NCBI GenBank assembly: GCA_002390045.1
Contig: DGSB01000071.1
Coordinates: 1-26,949, forward strand
DNA from: Fibrobacter sp. UBA4373
GTDB lineage: Bacteria > Fibrobacterota > Fibrobacteria > Fibrobacterales > Fibrobacteraceae
Direction of reading: 5' to 3'
DNA length: 26,949 nucleotides
This document shows positions 1-7,252 of this stretch, piece by piece; position 1 is the first letter of the stretch, and each line of letters begins with the position of its first letter. Below the pieces are notes generated by a model that searched no databases, had not been told where the DNA came from, and was given only the letters and a program-made list of their open reading frames with translations. A program made the translations under genes and the position numbers.

Positions 1-1898
1 TAGCCGACCAGATGCCCTTCGTAATCCACGGTAATCTTTTGATCGTTTTTGACGAGGGCGATGATTTTTCCGACGTCACCGTTGAAAACGTTCTTTTCGT
101 AATTGTTCCGCAATTGCATCACGCGGTCGCCGAACTTCCAGTTAATGCCTTGCGATTTGAATTCCTTGGTGGAATCGTTCAAAAGCTTTTGCAAAAAGTC
201 GTTCAGCTCGATGGTGCCGAGAGGACCTTTGTGCATGGGAACGAGAACTTGTAAATCCTTGACAGGGCCTTTCAAGGTCTGCGGAATGCGTTCCGTGACC
301 AGTTCCGATAACAGGTGCAGAGCTTCGTCTGGATGCTCGAACGGAATGTAGTGAAAGTTGTTTCCTTCGACAGGTGAAGGCTTTCGTCCTTGATTGATGA
401 GCGTCGCCTTTTCGGCGATGTCGTTTCCGCCCGCTTGACGGAAAATGCGTTCCAGTCGAATGCAGGGAATCTCGGGAATCGAAAGCAGGTCGCGCAAAAC
501 ATTTCCCGGCCCAATGCTCGGCAGCTGATCCTTATCGCCGATGAGCACAAGGTGCGTGCGTTCCGGCAGAGCCTTCATGAGTCCCGCGCAAAGCCAGGTG
601 TCGACCATCGAAAATTCGTCGACGATCATGATGCCCGTTTCGATGGGAAAATTTTCGTCGCGGGTAAAACGGCGGGTTTCCGGATTGATTTCAAGAAGCC
701 GGTGCAACGTTTTGGCGTTGTGGCCGGTGACTTCTTGCATGCGGCGTGCGGCGCGGCCCGTGGGGGCGGCGAGGGTGACGTCCACTTCTTCGGATTCCGC
801 GAGGGCGAGGATTCCCTTTAAGAGGGTCGTTTTACCGGTGCCCGGACCGCCTGTGATAATAAAGATCTTGCTTTGGAACGCTTTGACGATTCCCGCTTTT
901 TGGACGGGGTCGTAAGTAAAGCCTTGCGCCGCTTCAAAAGCCGAAAGGAACGCTTCGAGTTCTTGGGTGTTTCCAAATTCAGAAGCGTCTGCATTTTGAA
1001 TTCGGCCTGTTATAAAATTTGCCACAAAGGCTTCAGAACGGGCAAGTCCCGGTACGGCGATTTTCCCGGCATCGTCCAAAAGCTTTTGCGCTTTCAAGAG
1101 TTGCTCTAAAGCGTAATGCAGGTCTTGGTAAGCTTCTTCGCTGTCCAGGTGCAGGCGCATTTCCTGCGCGGCATTGGAAAGAAGGGTTTCTTTTGGCAGG
1201 TACGTGTGTCCTTCACCGGAAGAAGCCTTGAGCATGGCGTAGCAAATGCCCGCTTCTAGACGCTCTTCGCTCCATTCGGGAATCCCGACTTTGCGGGCGA
1301 TTTCGTCGGCTTTTAAAAATCCAATGCCCCAGACTTCTTCGCAAAGAATGTAAGGGTTTTGGGTAATGATCGAAATGGTGTTGACGCTGTACTGTCGCCA
1401 TAATCGAAGCGCGACACTTCCCGTAATGCCGTGACCGTACAAGAAGAGCATCGTTTCGCGGCTTTCGCGCATTTGCTTCCAGTCTTGCAAAAACTGCGTG
1501 ACTTTTTTGCCGGAAAGCCCTTTGATCTTTCTTTTGGCAAGTTCGTCGCCGTCCCCGTCGAGAATGTTCACCAGGTCGTCGCCGAAGGTATCGACAAGGC
1601 GTTTGGCGGTCGCTTCGCCGATGCCCTTAAAAAGCCCTCCCGAAAGATAGGCGACAAGTCCTTCGCTTGTTTCGGGAAAAATGACTTCGCTTTTTTGGCA
1701 AAGAAACTGGCGGCCGTACTTCGGGTGGATTTTCCAATCACCCAGCATGCGCAGGTTCTCCCCGATCGAAAGTTCAGGGAATGTCCCTGTGACGGCGACA
1801 GGGCGCGCTTCTCCTGCCACAATGAACTTCAGCACCGAAAATCCGTTTTCGGTGTTGTGGTAGGTGATGGTTTTGAGCGTGCCTTCGATCTGTTCCAT
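1..1898 (-). CDS. recD2: RecD2-type ATP-dependent DNA helicase (3' end beyond window)
   Basis: Superfamily 1B 5'-3' DNA helicase of the RecD/TraA type that works without RecBC. About 632 residues are visible and the C-terminus lies outside the window; family members usually have 700-800. The start is ATG at 1898 (MEQIEGTLKTITYHN), with no strong Shine-Dalgarno. The N-terminal OB-like segment is followed by a helix-hairpin-helix stretch around residues 85-95 (GIGEATAKR). The helicase motifs are all present: Walker A GGPGTGKTT near residue 349, Walker B DEFSMVD near 426, motif III GDKDQLPSIG near 453 and RIFRQ near 483. The visible end (VKNDQKITVDYEGHLVG) fits the SH3-like insert of RecD2. The gene follows a hairpin terminator and the tiny mS38-like gene on the same strand. 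The predicted role is DNA repair or replication-fork processing, inferred from the family. Confidence 0.95.
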   Translation of the reverse strand, partial: MEQIEGTLKTITYHNTENGFSVLKFIVAGEARPVAVTGTFPELSIGENLRMLGDWKIHPKYGRQFLCQKSEVIFPETSEGLVAYLSGGLFKGIGEATAKRLVDTFGDDLVNILDGDGDELAKRKIKGLSGKKVTQFLQDWKQMRESRETMLFLYGHGITGSVALRLWRQYSVNTISIITQNPYILCEEVWGIGFLKADEIARKVGIPEWSEERLEAGICYAMLKASSGEGHTYLPKETLLSNAAQEMRLHLDSEEAYQDLHYALEQLLKAQKLLDDAGKIAVPGLARSEAFVANFITGRIQNADASEFGNTQELEAFLSAFEAAQGFTYDPVQKAGIVKAFQSKIFIITGGPGTGKTTLLKGILALAESEEVDVTLAAPTGRAARRMQEVTGHNAKTLHRLLEINPETRRFTRDENFPIETGIMIVDEFSMVDTWLCAGLMKALPERTHLVLIGDKDQLPSIGPGNVLRDLLSIPEIPCIRLERIFRQAGGNDIAEKATLINQGRKPSPVEGNNFHYIPFEHPDEALHLLSELVTERIPQTLKGPVKDLQVLVPMHKGPLGTIELNDFLQKLLNDSTKEFKSQGINWKFGDRVMQLRNNYEKNVFNGDVGKIIALVKNDQKITVDYEGHLVG

Positions 1899-1932
1899 AA
1901 GCCAAAGATGCTAAAAATTCTCTTTAAAATCC

Positions 1933-1961
1933 AAAAGGAATGCCTCGTGAGCATTCCTTTT
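1933..1961 (-). terminator. Hairpin terminator after the mS38-like gene
   Basis: An 11-bp perfect stem (AAAAGGAATGC, 1933-1943, with GCATTCCTTTT, 1951-1961) encloses a 7-base loop. On the minus strand the stem ends in CCTTTT and a T-rich stretch follows. It lies 40 bases downstream of the small ribosomal-protein gene and 35 bases upstream of the helicase start, so it probably separates the two transcripts. The T-tract is short, so termination may be partial. Confidence 0.55.
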
Positions 1962-2001
1962 AGCAATTTCCGTATGTCTTCGGAAAGAGATCAGCTATCA
2001 A

Positions 2002-2097
2002 CTAGCGGATTTTCTTCTTCTGACGGTCACGACGACGACGCTTCTTACGCTTGTGAGTCGCAATCTTCTTACGCTTTCTTTTCTTTCCGCAAGGCAT
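2002..2097 (-). CDS. 31-residue basic protein, mS38 (AURKAIP1/COX24)/bS22-like ribosomal protein
   Basis: Tiny, extremely basic protein (MPCGKKRKRKKIATHKRKK at the start, ending RQKKKIR). Lysine and arginine make up about two thirds of it. The pattern matches the short bacterial members of the AURKAIP1/COX24 C-terminal family (mitochondrial mS38; bS22 in mycobacteria), which bind small-subunit rRNA. Bacteroidota-type versions begin almost identically (M-P-x-G-K-K-R-K-R). A good Shine-Dalgarno (GGAG, 8 bases before the ATG) supports the start. It is monocistronic, with a hairpin terminator on one side and about 180 non-coding bases on the other. It is short enough to be missed by automatic annotation. 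I am confident that it is a real gene; placement on the ribosome is inferred from the family. Confidence 0.85.
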   Translation of the reverse strand: MPCGKKRKRKKIATHKRKKRRRRDRQKKKIR

Positions 2098-2275
2098 GTG
2101 CTTATCTCCAAAAAGGGTGAAACTTCAGTTTGAACGCCCCCAAAGAGAGAAAATTTTACCCCGTTTGTCAAGGGAGAACCTTCTCCTCTCCGTGCCTTCA
2201 AGTGCTTTTTTGTGGAAATTTTACAAATTTTGGCGGTTTTTGCGCAGAAATGGCAAAAATGAAAGTAAAAAATCT

Positions 2276-2968
2276 TTAAGCTTTTTTGCCGGGGTGCGGA
2301 ATTCCGAGTTTTTTCCGCAATTTGTAAATCATCAGGTAGGCGATCGGCGTTGCACAGATCGCTTCGACGCCAAGCTTGAACACGTACTGGATTCCGATCA
2401 TCGAAAGCAGGTCGATAAACGGGGCGGTTCCCGCAAAGGCGAGAATCACAAAGAGGCCCGTGTCGAGCATGTGGCCGATGACCGAGCTTCCGATGGTGCG
2501 CGCCCAAAGGTGCTTTCCGCCGGTCTTTTCACGGATCTTGATCAGCGACCAGGAATTTGAAAGCTCGCCGATCAGGAACGAAATCAGCGAAGCGATCACG
2601 ATGCGCGGCACGTAGCCGAAGATCTGCGCATAGGCGTTCGCCGTTTCCGCCGTGTAATCCGGATAGGGCAGGTAAACGCCCACGGTCGTCGCAAGGACCA
2701 TGAGAATGTTGCAGAAAAAGCTCAAAACGATCACGCGCTTGGCAGCCTTGAATCCCCAGATTTCGGTGAGGACGTCGCCGAGCATGTATGCAAAGGGGAA
2801 CGTAATCGTTCCGGCGTCAAAGATCGTAATGCCGAAGATGGAGATGAGCTTGACCGCCATTAAATTCGCGGTCAGGTATAATGTGATGAGGCTTCCCGAA
2901 ATCAGAAGCAGGGCTGTATGGCTTGCTTCTTCACGGTTTTTAACAAGGTTTTCCGCAACTTGGTTCAT
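2276..2968 (-). CDS. yhhQ: Queuosine precursor transporter, YhhQ/VUT family
   Basis: Integral membrane protein of 230 residues with about six hydrophobic helices. It belongs to the VUT_1 (YhhQ/QrtT) family, which imports 7-deazaguanine precursors (preQ0/preQ1 or queuine) for tRNA queuosine synthesis. Family hallmarks include the N-terminal helix reading LYLTANLMAVKLI, the segment FPFAYMLGDVLTEIWGFK (about residues 57-74), and the conserved GELSNSWSLIKIREKTGGK stretch near residue 134. The length is typical of the family. The gene is divergent from yejB with only 32 bases between start codons, and I see no preQ1 riboswitch in that gap. No other queuosine genes are in the window, so the exact substrate is inferred from the family. 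Confidence 0.9.
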   Translation of the reverse strand: MNQVAENLVKNREEASHTALLLISGSLITLYLTANLMAVKLISIFGITIFDAGTITFPFAYMLGDVLTEIWGFKAAKRVIVLSFFCNILMVLATTVGVYLPYPDYTAETANAYAQIFGYVPRIVIASLISFLIGELSNSWSLIKIREKTGGKHLWARTIGSSVIGHMLDTGLFVILAFAGTAPFIDLLSMIGIQYVFKLGVEAICATPIAYLMIYKLRKKLGIPHPGKKA

Positions 2969-3000
2969 AGTGCCACTAAAAATAGTTAAATTCGCCTGTA

Positions 3001-4017
3001 ATGAAAGCCTATATCATCCGCAGACTCCTATTGATGATTCCTACGATTTTAGGAATTACGGTCGTCTGCTTTGCCCTGGTGCAGTTGATTCCCGGCGGCC
3101 CGGTAGAAGAGATGATTGCAAAGGTCCAGTCGGCGGCTGCGATGCACGGGGGCGCAAATGCTTCCAAGTCGATTTCCCCGGAGCAGATTGCGGAAATCCA
3201 GAGTTATTTCGGCTTTGACAAGCCGGCATGGCAGCGGTACCTGGACTGGCTGTGGAATGTGGTCCATTTGGATTTGGGGACTTCCTATACTTATGGTCTC
3301 CCTGTCTGGGACGTGATTTCTTCGCGGTTTCCGATTTCGCTCGCTTTTGGCCTGACTTCTTTTTTGCTGAGTTATCTCGTGTGCATTCCGCTTGGCCTTG
3401 CGAAGGCCGTGAAGAACCATTCGCTGTTTGACAAGGTTTCGTCCGCGGTGATTTTTTCGGGCTACGTGATGCCGGGTTATGCGCTCGGCATTTTGCTGAT
3501 TATCTTTTTGGCGGGAGGCTCCTTCCTCGATATTTTCCCGCTTGGCGGAGTGGTCTCGGAAGATTTTGAAGACTTGAGCTTTGGCGAAAAGATCGGCGAT
3601 GTTTTAATGCACTGGACGCTCCCGATGGTCTGCTATATGATCAGCGAATTTGCGTTCCTAACGTTCTTGATGAAAAACAGCGTTTTGGAAGAACTCGGGC
3701 GCGATTACATGCGGACGGCGATGGCGAAGGGACTTTCCTTTAGGCAGGCGCTGGTGCGCCATGCGCTTCGCAACGCGTTAATTCCGATTGTGACGCGACT
3801 TTCCGAAGTTTTTACCCTGCTGTTTGCCGGAGCGCTTTTGATCGAAAAGGTTTTTGACATCGACGGCATGGGCCTGTTGTATTACAACTCCATGGTGAAC
3901 CGCGATTACAACGTGGTGATGGGCGTGATTTTACTTTCGAGCGTGCTCACGATGTTCGGACGTTTGTTCAGCGATATCTTGTACACCTTTGTCGATCCGC
4001 GGATTAGGTTCAACTGA
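3001..4017 (+). CDS. yejB: ABC transporter permease, YejB/DppB-like (peptide or microcin C type)
   Basis: Inner-membrane permease of 338 residues from the binding-protein-dependent transport family for oligopeptides. The N-terminus MKAYIIRRLLLMIPTILGI is a typical YejB/DppB first helix and is followed by the conserved LIPGGPVEEM. About six transmembrane helices are present. The EAA coupling loop near residues 235-265 (ALVRHALRNALIPIVTRLSE) contacts the ATPase. The length and the insertion after helix 1 resemble YejB more than DppB. The stop overlaps the start of the next permease by one base (TGATG), so translation is probably coupled. No Shine-Dalgarno is visible before the ATG (TTCGCCTGTA precedes it), so initiation may be leaderless or weak. 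The start is nevertheless set by the family alignment. Confidence 0.93.
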   Translation: MKAYIIRRLLLMIPTILGITVVCFALVQLIPGGPVEEMIAKVQSAAAMHGGANASKSISPEQIAEIQSYFGFDKPAWQRYLDWLWNVVHLDLGTSYTYGLPVWDVISSRFPISLAFGLTSFLLSYLVCIPLGLAKAVKNHSLFDKVSSAVIFSGYVMPGYALGILLIIFLAGGSFLDIFPLGGVVSEDFEDLSFGEKIGDVLMHWTLPMVCYMISEFAFLTFLMKNSVLEELGRDYMRTAMAKGLSFRQALVRHALRNALIPIVTRLSEVFTLLFAGALLIEKVFDIDGMGLLYYNSMVNRDYNVVMGVILLSSVLTMFGRLFSDILYTFVDPRIRFN

Positions 4018-5054
4018 TGCGATTCCTTTCTCCAGAAATGCAGAAAAAGCTGCGCCAGTTCAAAAAGAACAGAATTGCGTTCGGATCGCTTTGCGCTCTG
4101 CTTGTGCTGTATGCGTTTTCGCTCGTTTCGCCTTGGCTTGTAAACGACGAACCTTTGATTTTGCGCTATGAAGGCAAAACCTATTTTCCCGCGTTCGTGA
4201 CTTATGCGGAAACGGAATTCGGCGGGATTTATGAAACGGAGCCGGATTATCCGAAGCTGATTGCGGACGCCGAAGAAAGCGGTAAAAATGTCTGGGCGCT
4301 GATGCCGCTCATTGAGCAGGATCCTTTGAAGGCGGATCTTTCGGCGGAAGGAACGCCGCCTTTCGCTCCGAGTTCAAAACATCTTTTGGGAACGGACGCG
4401 CATGGGCGCGACGTGCTTTCGAGGCTTATCCACGGGTTCCGCATTTGTATGAGCTTTAGCTTGCTTTTGACTTTGCTCGGCACGTTCCTCGGCATTGTCA
4501 TCGGCGGTATCCAAGGTTACCTCGGCGGGAAGTGGGACATTTTGATGCAGCGCGGCATTGAAATCTGGTCGTCTCTCCCGTTCCTTTACGTGGTGATTTT
4601 GATCGGGTCGATTTACGGCAGAAGCTTTGTGCTGCTGATTGCCATCATGGCCGTTTTCAACTGGATTTCTTTGAGCTATTACATGCGTGCGGAATACCTG
4701 AAACTCCGTTCGCAACAGTACGTGCGTGCGGCGAAAATGCTCGGCATGGGCCATATGAGAATCTTCTTCAAGGAAATCCTTCCGAACGCTCTCACCCCGG
4801 TGATTACGCTCTTTCCGTTTACGCTCATCGGCGGCATAGGAAGTTTGACATCCCTTGACTTCTTGGGCTTTGGCCTGGAACCGCCGACACCCAGCTGGGG
4901 CGAACTTATGAGTGAAGGCTTGAACAATCTTTACGCACCGTGGATTTCCATTTGCACGGTCGCCGCCCTCTTTGTGACGCTCCTGCTCACGACGTTTGTC
5001 GGGGAAGGCATTCGCGACGCGATGGACCCGAAATCTGGAGACCGCTATGAATGA
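4017..5054 (+). CDS. yejE: ABC transporter permease, YejE/DppC-like
   Basis: Second permease of the peptide transporter, 345 residues. It has a cytoplasmic N-terminal stretch (FLSPEMQKKLRQFKKNR), a first helix near residues 21-42, and a large extracytoplasmic loop (about 43-120). The loop is typical of YejE and ends in the family signature HLLGTDAHGRDVLSRLIHG. The EAA loop is seen in AAKMLGMGHMRIFFKEILPN around residue 240. It would pair with YejB to form the membrane channel. The start overlaps the yejB stop by one base, and the final codons overlap the start of the ATPase gene. All three therefore form one tight operon. Confidence 0.93.
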   Translation: MRFLSPEMQKKLRQFKKNRIAFGSLCALLVLYAFSLVSPWLVNDEPLILRYEGKTYFPAFVTYAETEFGGIYETEPDYPKLIADAEESGKNVWALMPLIEQDPLKADLSAEGTPPFAPSSKHLLGTDAHGRDVLSRLIHGFRICMSFSLLLTLLGTFLGIVIGGIQGYLGGKWDILMQRGIEIWSSLPFLYVVILIGSIYGRSFVLLIAIMAVFNWISLSYYMRAEYLKLRSQQYVRAAKMLGMGHMRIFFKEILPNALTPVITLFPFTLIGGIGSLTSLDFLGFGLEPPTPSWGELMSEGLNNLYAPWISICTVAALFVTLLLTTFVGEGIRDAMDPKSGDRYE

Positions 5055-5823
5055 TGCTCCGGTAATCCTTTCGGCAAAAGACATCTCTGTCGCATTCGGC
5101 AGTAAGCAGGTGACGTTTAACGTTTCGTTCGACATTCACGCGGGGGAATTCTTTGCGCTGGTCGGGGAATCGGGCAGCGGAAAAAGCGTGACTTCGATGA
5201 GCCTGCTCGGGCTTTTGCCAAAGCCTTCGGCAAAGGCGATTTCCGGTTCCGCAATCTTTGACGGCAAGGACCTTTTGAAGCTTTCGCTTCCTGAACTTCG
5301 GGGAGTCCGCGGCAAAAAAATTTCCATGATTTTCCAAGAGCCGATGCAGGCGCTCGACCCGGTGAGAACGATCCAAAGTCAATTGCTCGAAGCGATTCCG
5401 GAAGTTCCCAAAAAAGAGGCTTTGGAAAAGATTCGCGAATTTCTGAAGTCCGCCGGTTTTGCGGACCCGGAGCGCGTGATGCGCGGTTATCCTTGTGAAA
5501 TGAGCGGCGGGATGCTCCAACGCGTTTGCATTGTGATGGCGCTTCTTCCTCATCCGGATTTGATTATTGCCGATGAACCGACGACGGCTCTCGATGTGAC
5601 GGTTCAAGCGGCGGTTCTTGCCGTTCTGAAACGGATGGCGGTGGAATCTCACACGGCTGTGCTGCTCATTACGCATAATATGGGGCTCGTGGCGCAGTAC
5701 ACGGAACGTGTTGCAGTCATGTATCAAGGCAGAATCGTAGAAATGGGCCTAAGCCGTGATATCATTTTGCATCCGAAAGAGGATTATACTCAAAGGCTGA
5801 TTGCGGCAATCCCTAAAGGTTGA
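5047..5823 (+). CDS. Peptide ABC transporter ATP-binding protein, single NBD (DppD / N-half YejF-like)
   Basis: ATPase of the yej-like transporter, 258 residues. The frame stays open upstream to 4996. ATG 5047 is preferred because GGAG lies 6 bases upstream, the start overlaps the yejE stop by 8 bases, and the N-terminus (MNDAPVILSAKDISVAFG) is typical. All motifs are present: Walker A GESGSGKSVT, Q-loop FQEPMQ, ABC signature MSGGMLQR, Walker B LIIADEPTTALD and the switch histidine in LLITHN. It stops soon after the core, without the C-terminal oligopeptide (oligo_HPY) extension. E. coli YejF is a two-NBD fusion of about 530 residues. Here only one half is present, and neither the second NBD nor a substrate-binding protein is in the window. 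The complex is either homodimeric at the ATPase or uses partners encoded elsewhere. Confidence 0.92.
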   Translation: MNDAPVILSAKDISVAFGSKQVTFNVSFDIHAGEFFALVGESGSGKSVTSMSLLGLLPKPSAKAISGSAIFDGKDLLKLSLPELRGVRGKKISMIFQEPMQALDPVRTIQSQLLEAIPEVPKKEALEKIREFLKSAGFADPERVMRGYPCEMSGGMLQRVCIVMALLPHPDLIIADEPTTALDVTVQAAVLAVLKRMAVESHTAVLLITHNMGLVAQYTERVAVMYQGRIVEMGLSRDIILHPKEDYTQRLIAAIPKG

Positions 5824-5838
5824 TTTAAAAATTTTGCC

Positions 5839-7242
5839 TTAGAAGTGGATCCCGAAGGAAGCGTCGAAGGCAAAACCTGTTTTGAACGGAAGGTATTCCG
5901 TTTTGGATTTGGAGGACGATTCCCCGCCTAACGAAATGGAACTTTCGTTTCCGTCTGCATCGGTTTTATTGAGCTCCTTAAACAATGCAATCGGAGCGAT
6001 TTGGTATGCATTGGCGTCTAAAAAGAAACGGCGTTTGGGGCTTTCGATGGCGAATGCAATATTCGCAATGACGCCGAATGTCTTTAGGTTTCCTTCAAAA
6101 GTCTTTTTAGAAACTTTGGAAAAAATGAATGAGGTTGTCACGTTTTCTTGGGCGCCGTCGAGTTCTCCTTGCACATAAAAGAAGTCTGCGCCAATGGCCG
6201 GGTGCAGGTGAAATTCCCCCGGTGTAAATTCGAATGTCCGTTTTATTTTTAAGTGCGAAAGGAATCCCGAAAGATCGCCATACATGCGGTAGTTGATCTT
6301 GTAAAAACTGGACGCTAATACTTGGAGCAGGGAATAATCCAGGGCGCGGTTCGGGGCCAGAGTTTCAAAAAATTTCTCTGCGTGACGAGGCACTTCTAGC
6401 TGTAAAAAGAAGGCGCCCGCTTGCAGGTCCCATTTTCGATTTTCATAAGAAAGGTTGGCGCCTTCCAAGTTACCCTTGAGTTCCAAATAGCCAAAACGCT
6501 TTACGTTGTCTTCTTCGGAACGGAGCAAAAAGAATTCTGAATTCAAATGCGCCCAAAGCGCTAAAAATTGGAAAGTCCCTTCGGAAGCATGGTAACCATA
6601 ATGGAAACGTCCCAGAAAGCCTTCGCTCGAATCTCGAATGGCATAATGGACGTCTTCAAAAGGTGCCCGACGTGTATGGAAAAAATCCCAGTTGACTTCA
6701 GCCGTATGATTGAAAATTTTGGATCCGATAAAAACGCCTTTCGTTCTGTAACGCGTTTCGTATTCTAGGTCCATCGTATCGAGCATTCCGTTCGGATGGA
6801 GCATTGTCCACTTGGCGTTTATAGTTCCTACGGATCCTCCGCCAAAGCGTGTTCCGATGTAAGCGAGGGAATCTGCGGTTTGGATTGCCGATTCTGCGAG
6901 ACCGCGTAGATGTTCACCGTTGCCGGCGACAGAGGCTTCTAAGACAAGATGACGGAATTTTCCACGGGTTCCGATTTCTGCTTCGGGTACGTTCCATTCT
7001 GGCTTGATTTTCCAGCCGTTATACATCCAAGAGGCTTTTGCACTATAATCGCGTAACTTGGCGTCGACATCTAAAACGCTTGTGCGAACGGAATCCAGAA
7101 TTTGGCATCCGAAAACGTTCGCACTGGCGTTTGATTTATTCAACAAAAAAAGCCCGCTACAGCGGGCCATGCCCGTCTCCTTCCACTCTGCAGAAACCAA
7201 AGCTGCGAAAGTCAAAAAGAAGACGAGGATTTTTTGAAGCAT
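5839..7242 (-). CDS. Probable outer-membrane beta-barrel protein, family not recognised
   Basis: Protein of 467 residues with a clear Sec signal peptide (MLQKILVFFLTFAALVSA, probable cleavage before EWKETG). The mature part has many short alternating hydrophobic/aromatic segments, for example YLELKGNLEGANLSY and FHLHPAIGADFFYVQG. It ends in an aromatic-terminated strand (FDASFGIHF), as outer-membrane barrels commonly do. A Ser/Gly-rich loop (SISLGGESSSKSK) lies near residue 440. It starts 10 bases after the stop of the upstream lipoprotein, so the two are almost certainly co-transcribed and may form an envelope pair. It converges with the transporter operon, with 15 bases between them. I recognise no named family; the barrel assignment is inferred from composition and termini. 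Confidence 0.7.
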   Translation of the reverse strand: MLQKILVFFLTFAALVSAEWKETGMARCSGLFLLNKSNASANVFGCQILDSVRTSVLDVDAKLRDYSAKASWMYNGWKIKPEWNVPEAEIGTRGKFRHLVLEASVAGNGEHLRGLAESAIQTADSLAYIGTRFGGGSVGTINAKWTMLHPNGMLDTMDLEYETRYRTKGVFIGSKIFNHTAEVNWDFFHTRRAPFEDVHYAIRDSSEGFLGRFHYGYHASEGTFQFLALWAHLNSEFFLLRSEEDNVKRFGYLELKGNLEGANLSYENRKWDLQAGAFFLQLEVPRHAEKFFETLAPNRALDYSLLQVLASSFYKINYRMYGDLSGFLSHLKIKRTFEFTPGEFHLHPAIGADFFYVQGELDGAQENVTTSFIFSKVSKKTFEGNLKTFGVIANIAFAIESPKRRFFLDANAYQIAPIALFKELNKTDADGNESSISLGGESSSKSKTEYLPFKTGFAFDASFGIHF

Positions 7243-7252
7243 CTGCTTTTAA

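Noticed and set aside
390..2120. Several long plus-strand open frames across the first 2 kb
   Set aside because: They are antisense shadows of the RecD2 helicase, whose motifs on the minus strand are unambiguous.
2237..2259. TTTTTGC / GCAAAAA inverted repeat downstream of yhhQ
   Set aside because: A 7-bp A/T-dominated stem with a 9-base loop is too weak to call a terminator with confidence.
2969..3000. preQ1 riboswitch before yhhQ
   Set aside because: The 32-base gap is too short and lacks the pseudoknot pattern.
4374..5727. Minus-strand frames of about 250 codons under yejE and the ATPase
   Set aside because: Shadows of the permease and ATPase genes; composition is His/Arg/Asn-rich as expected for antisense.
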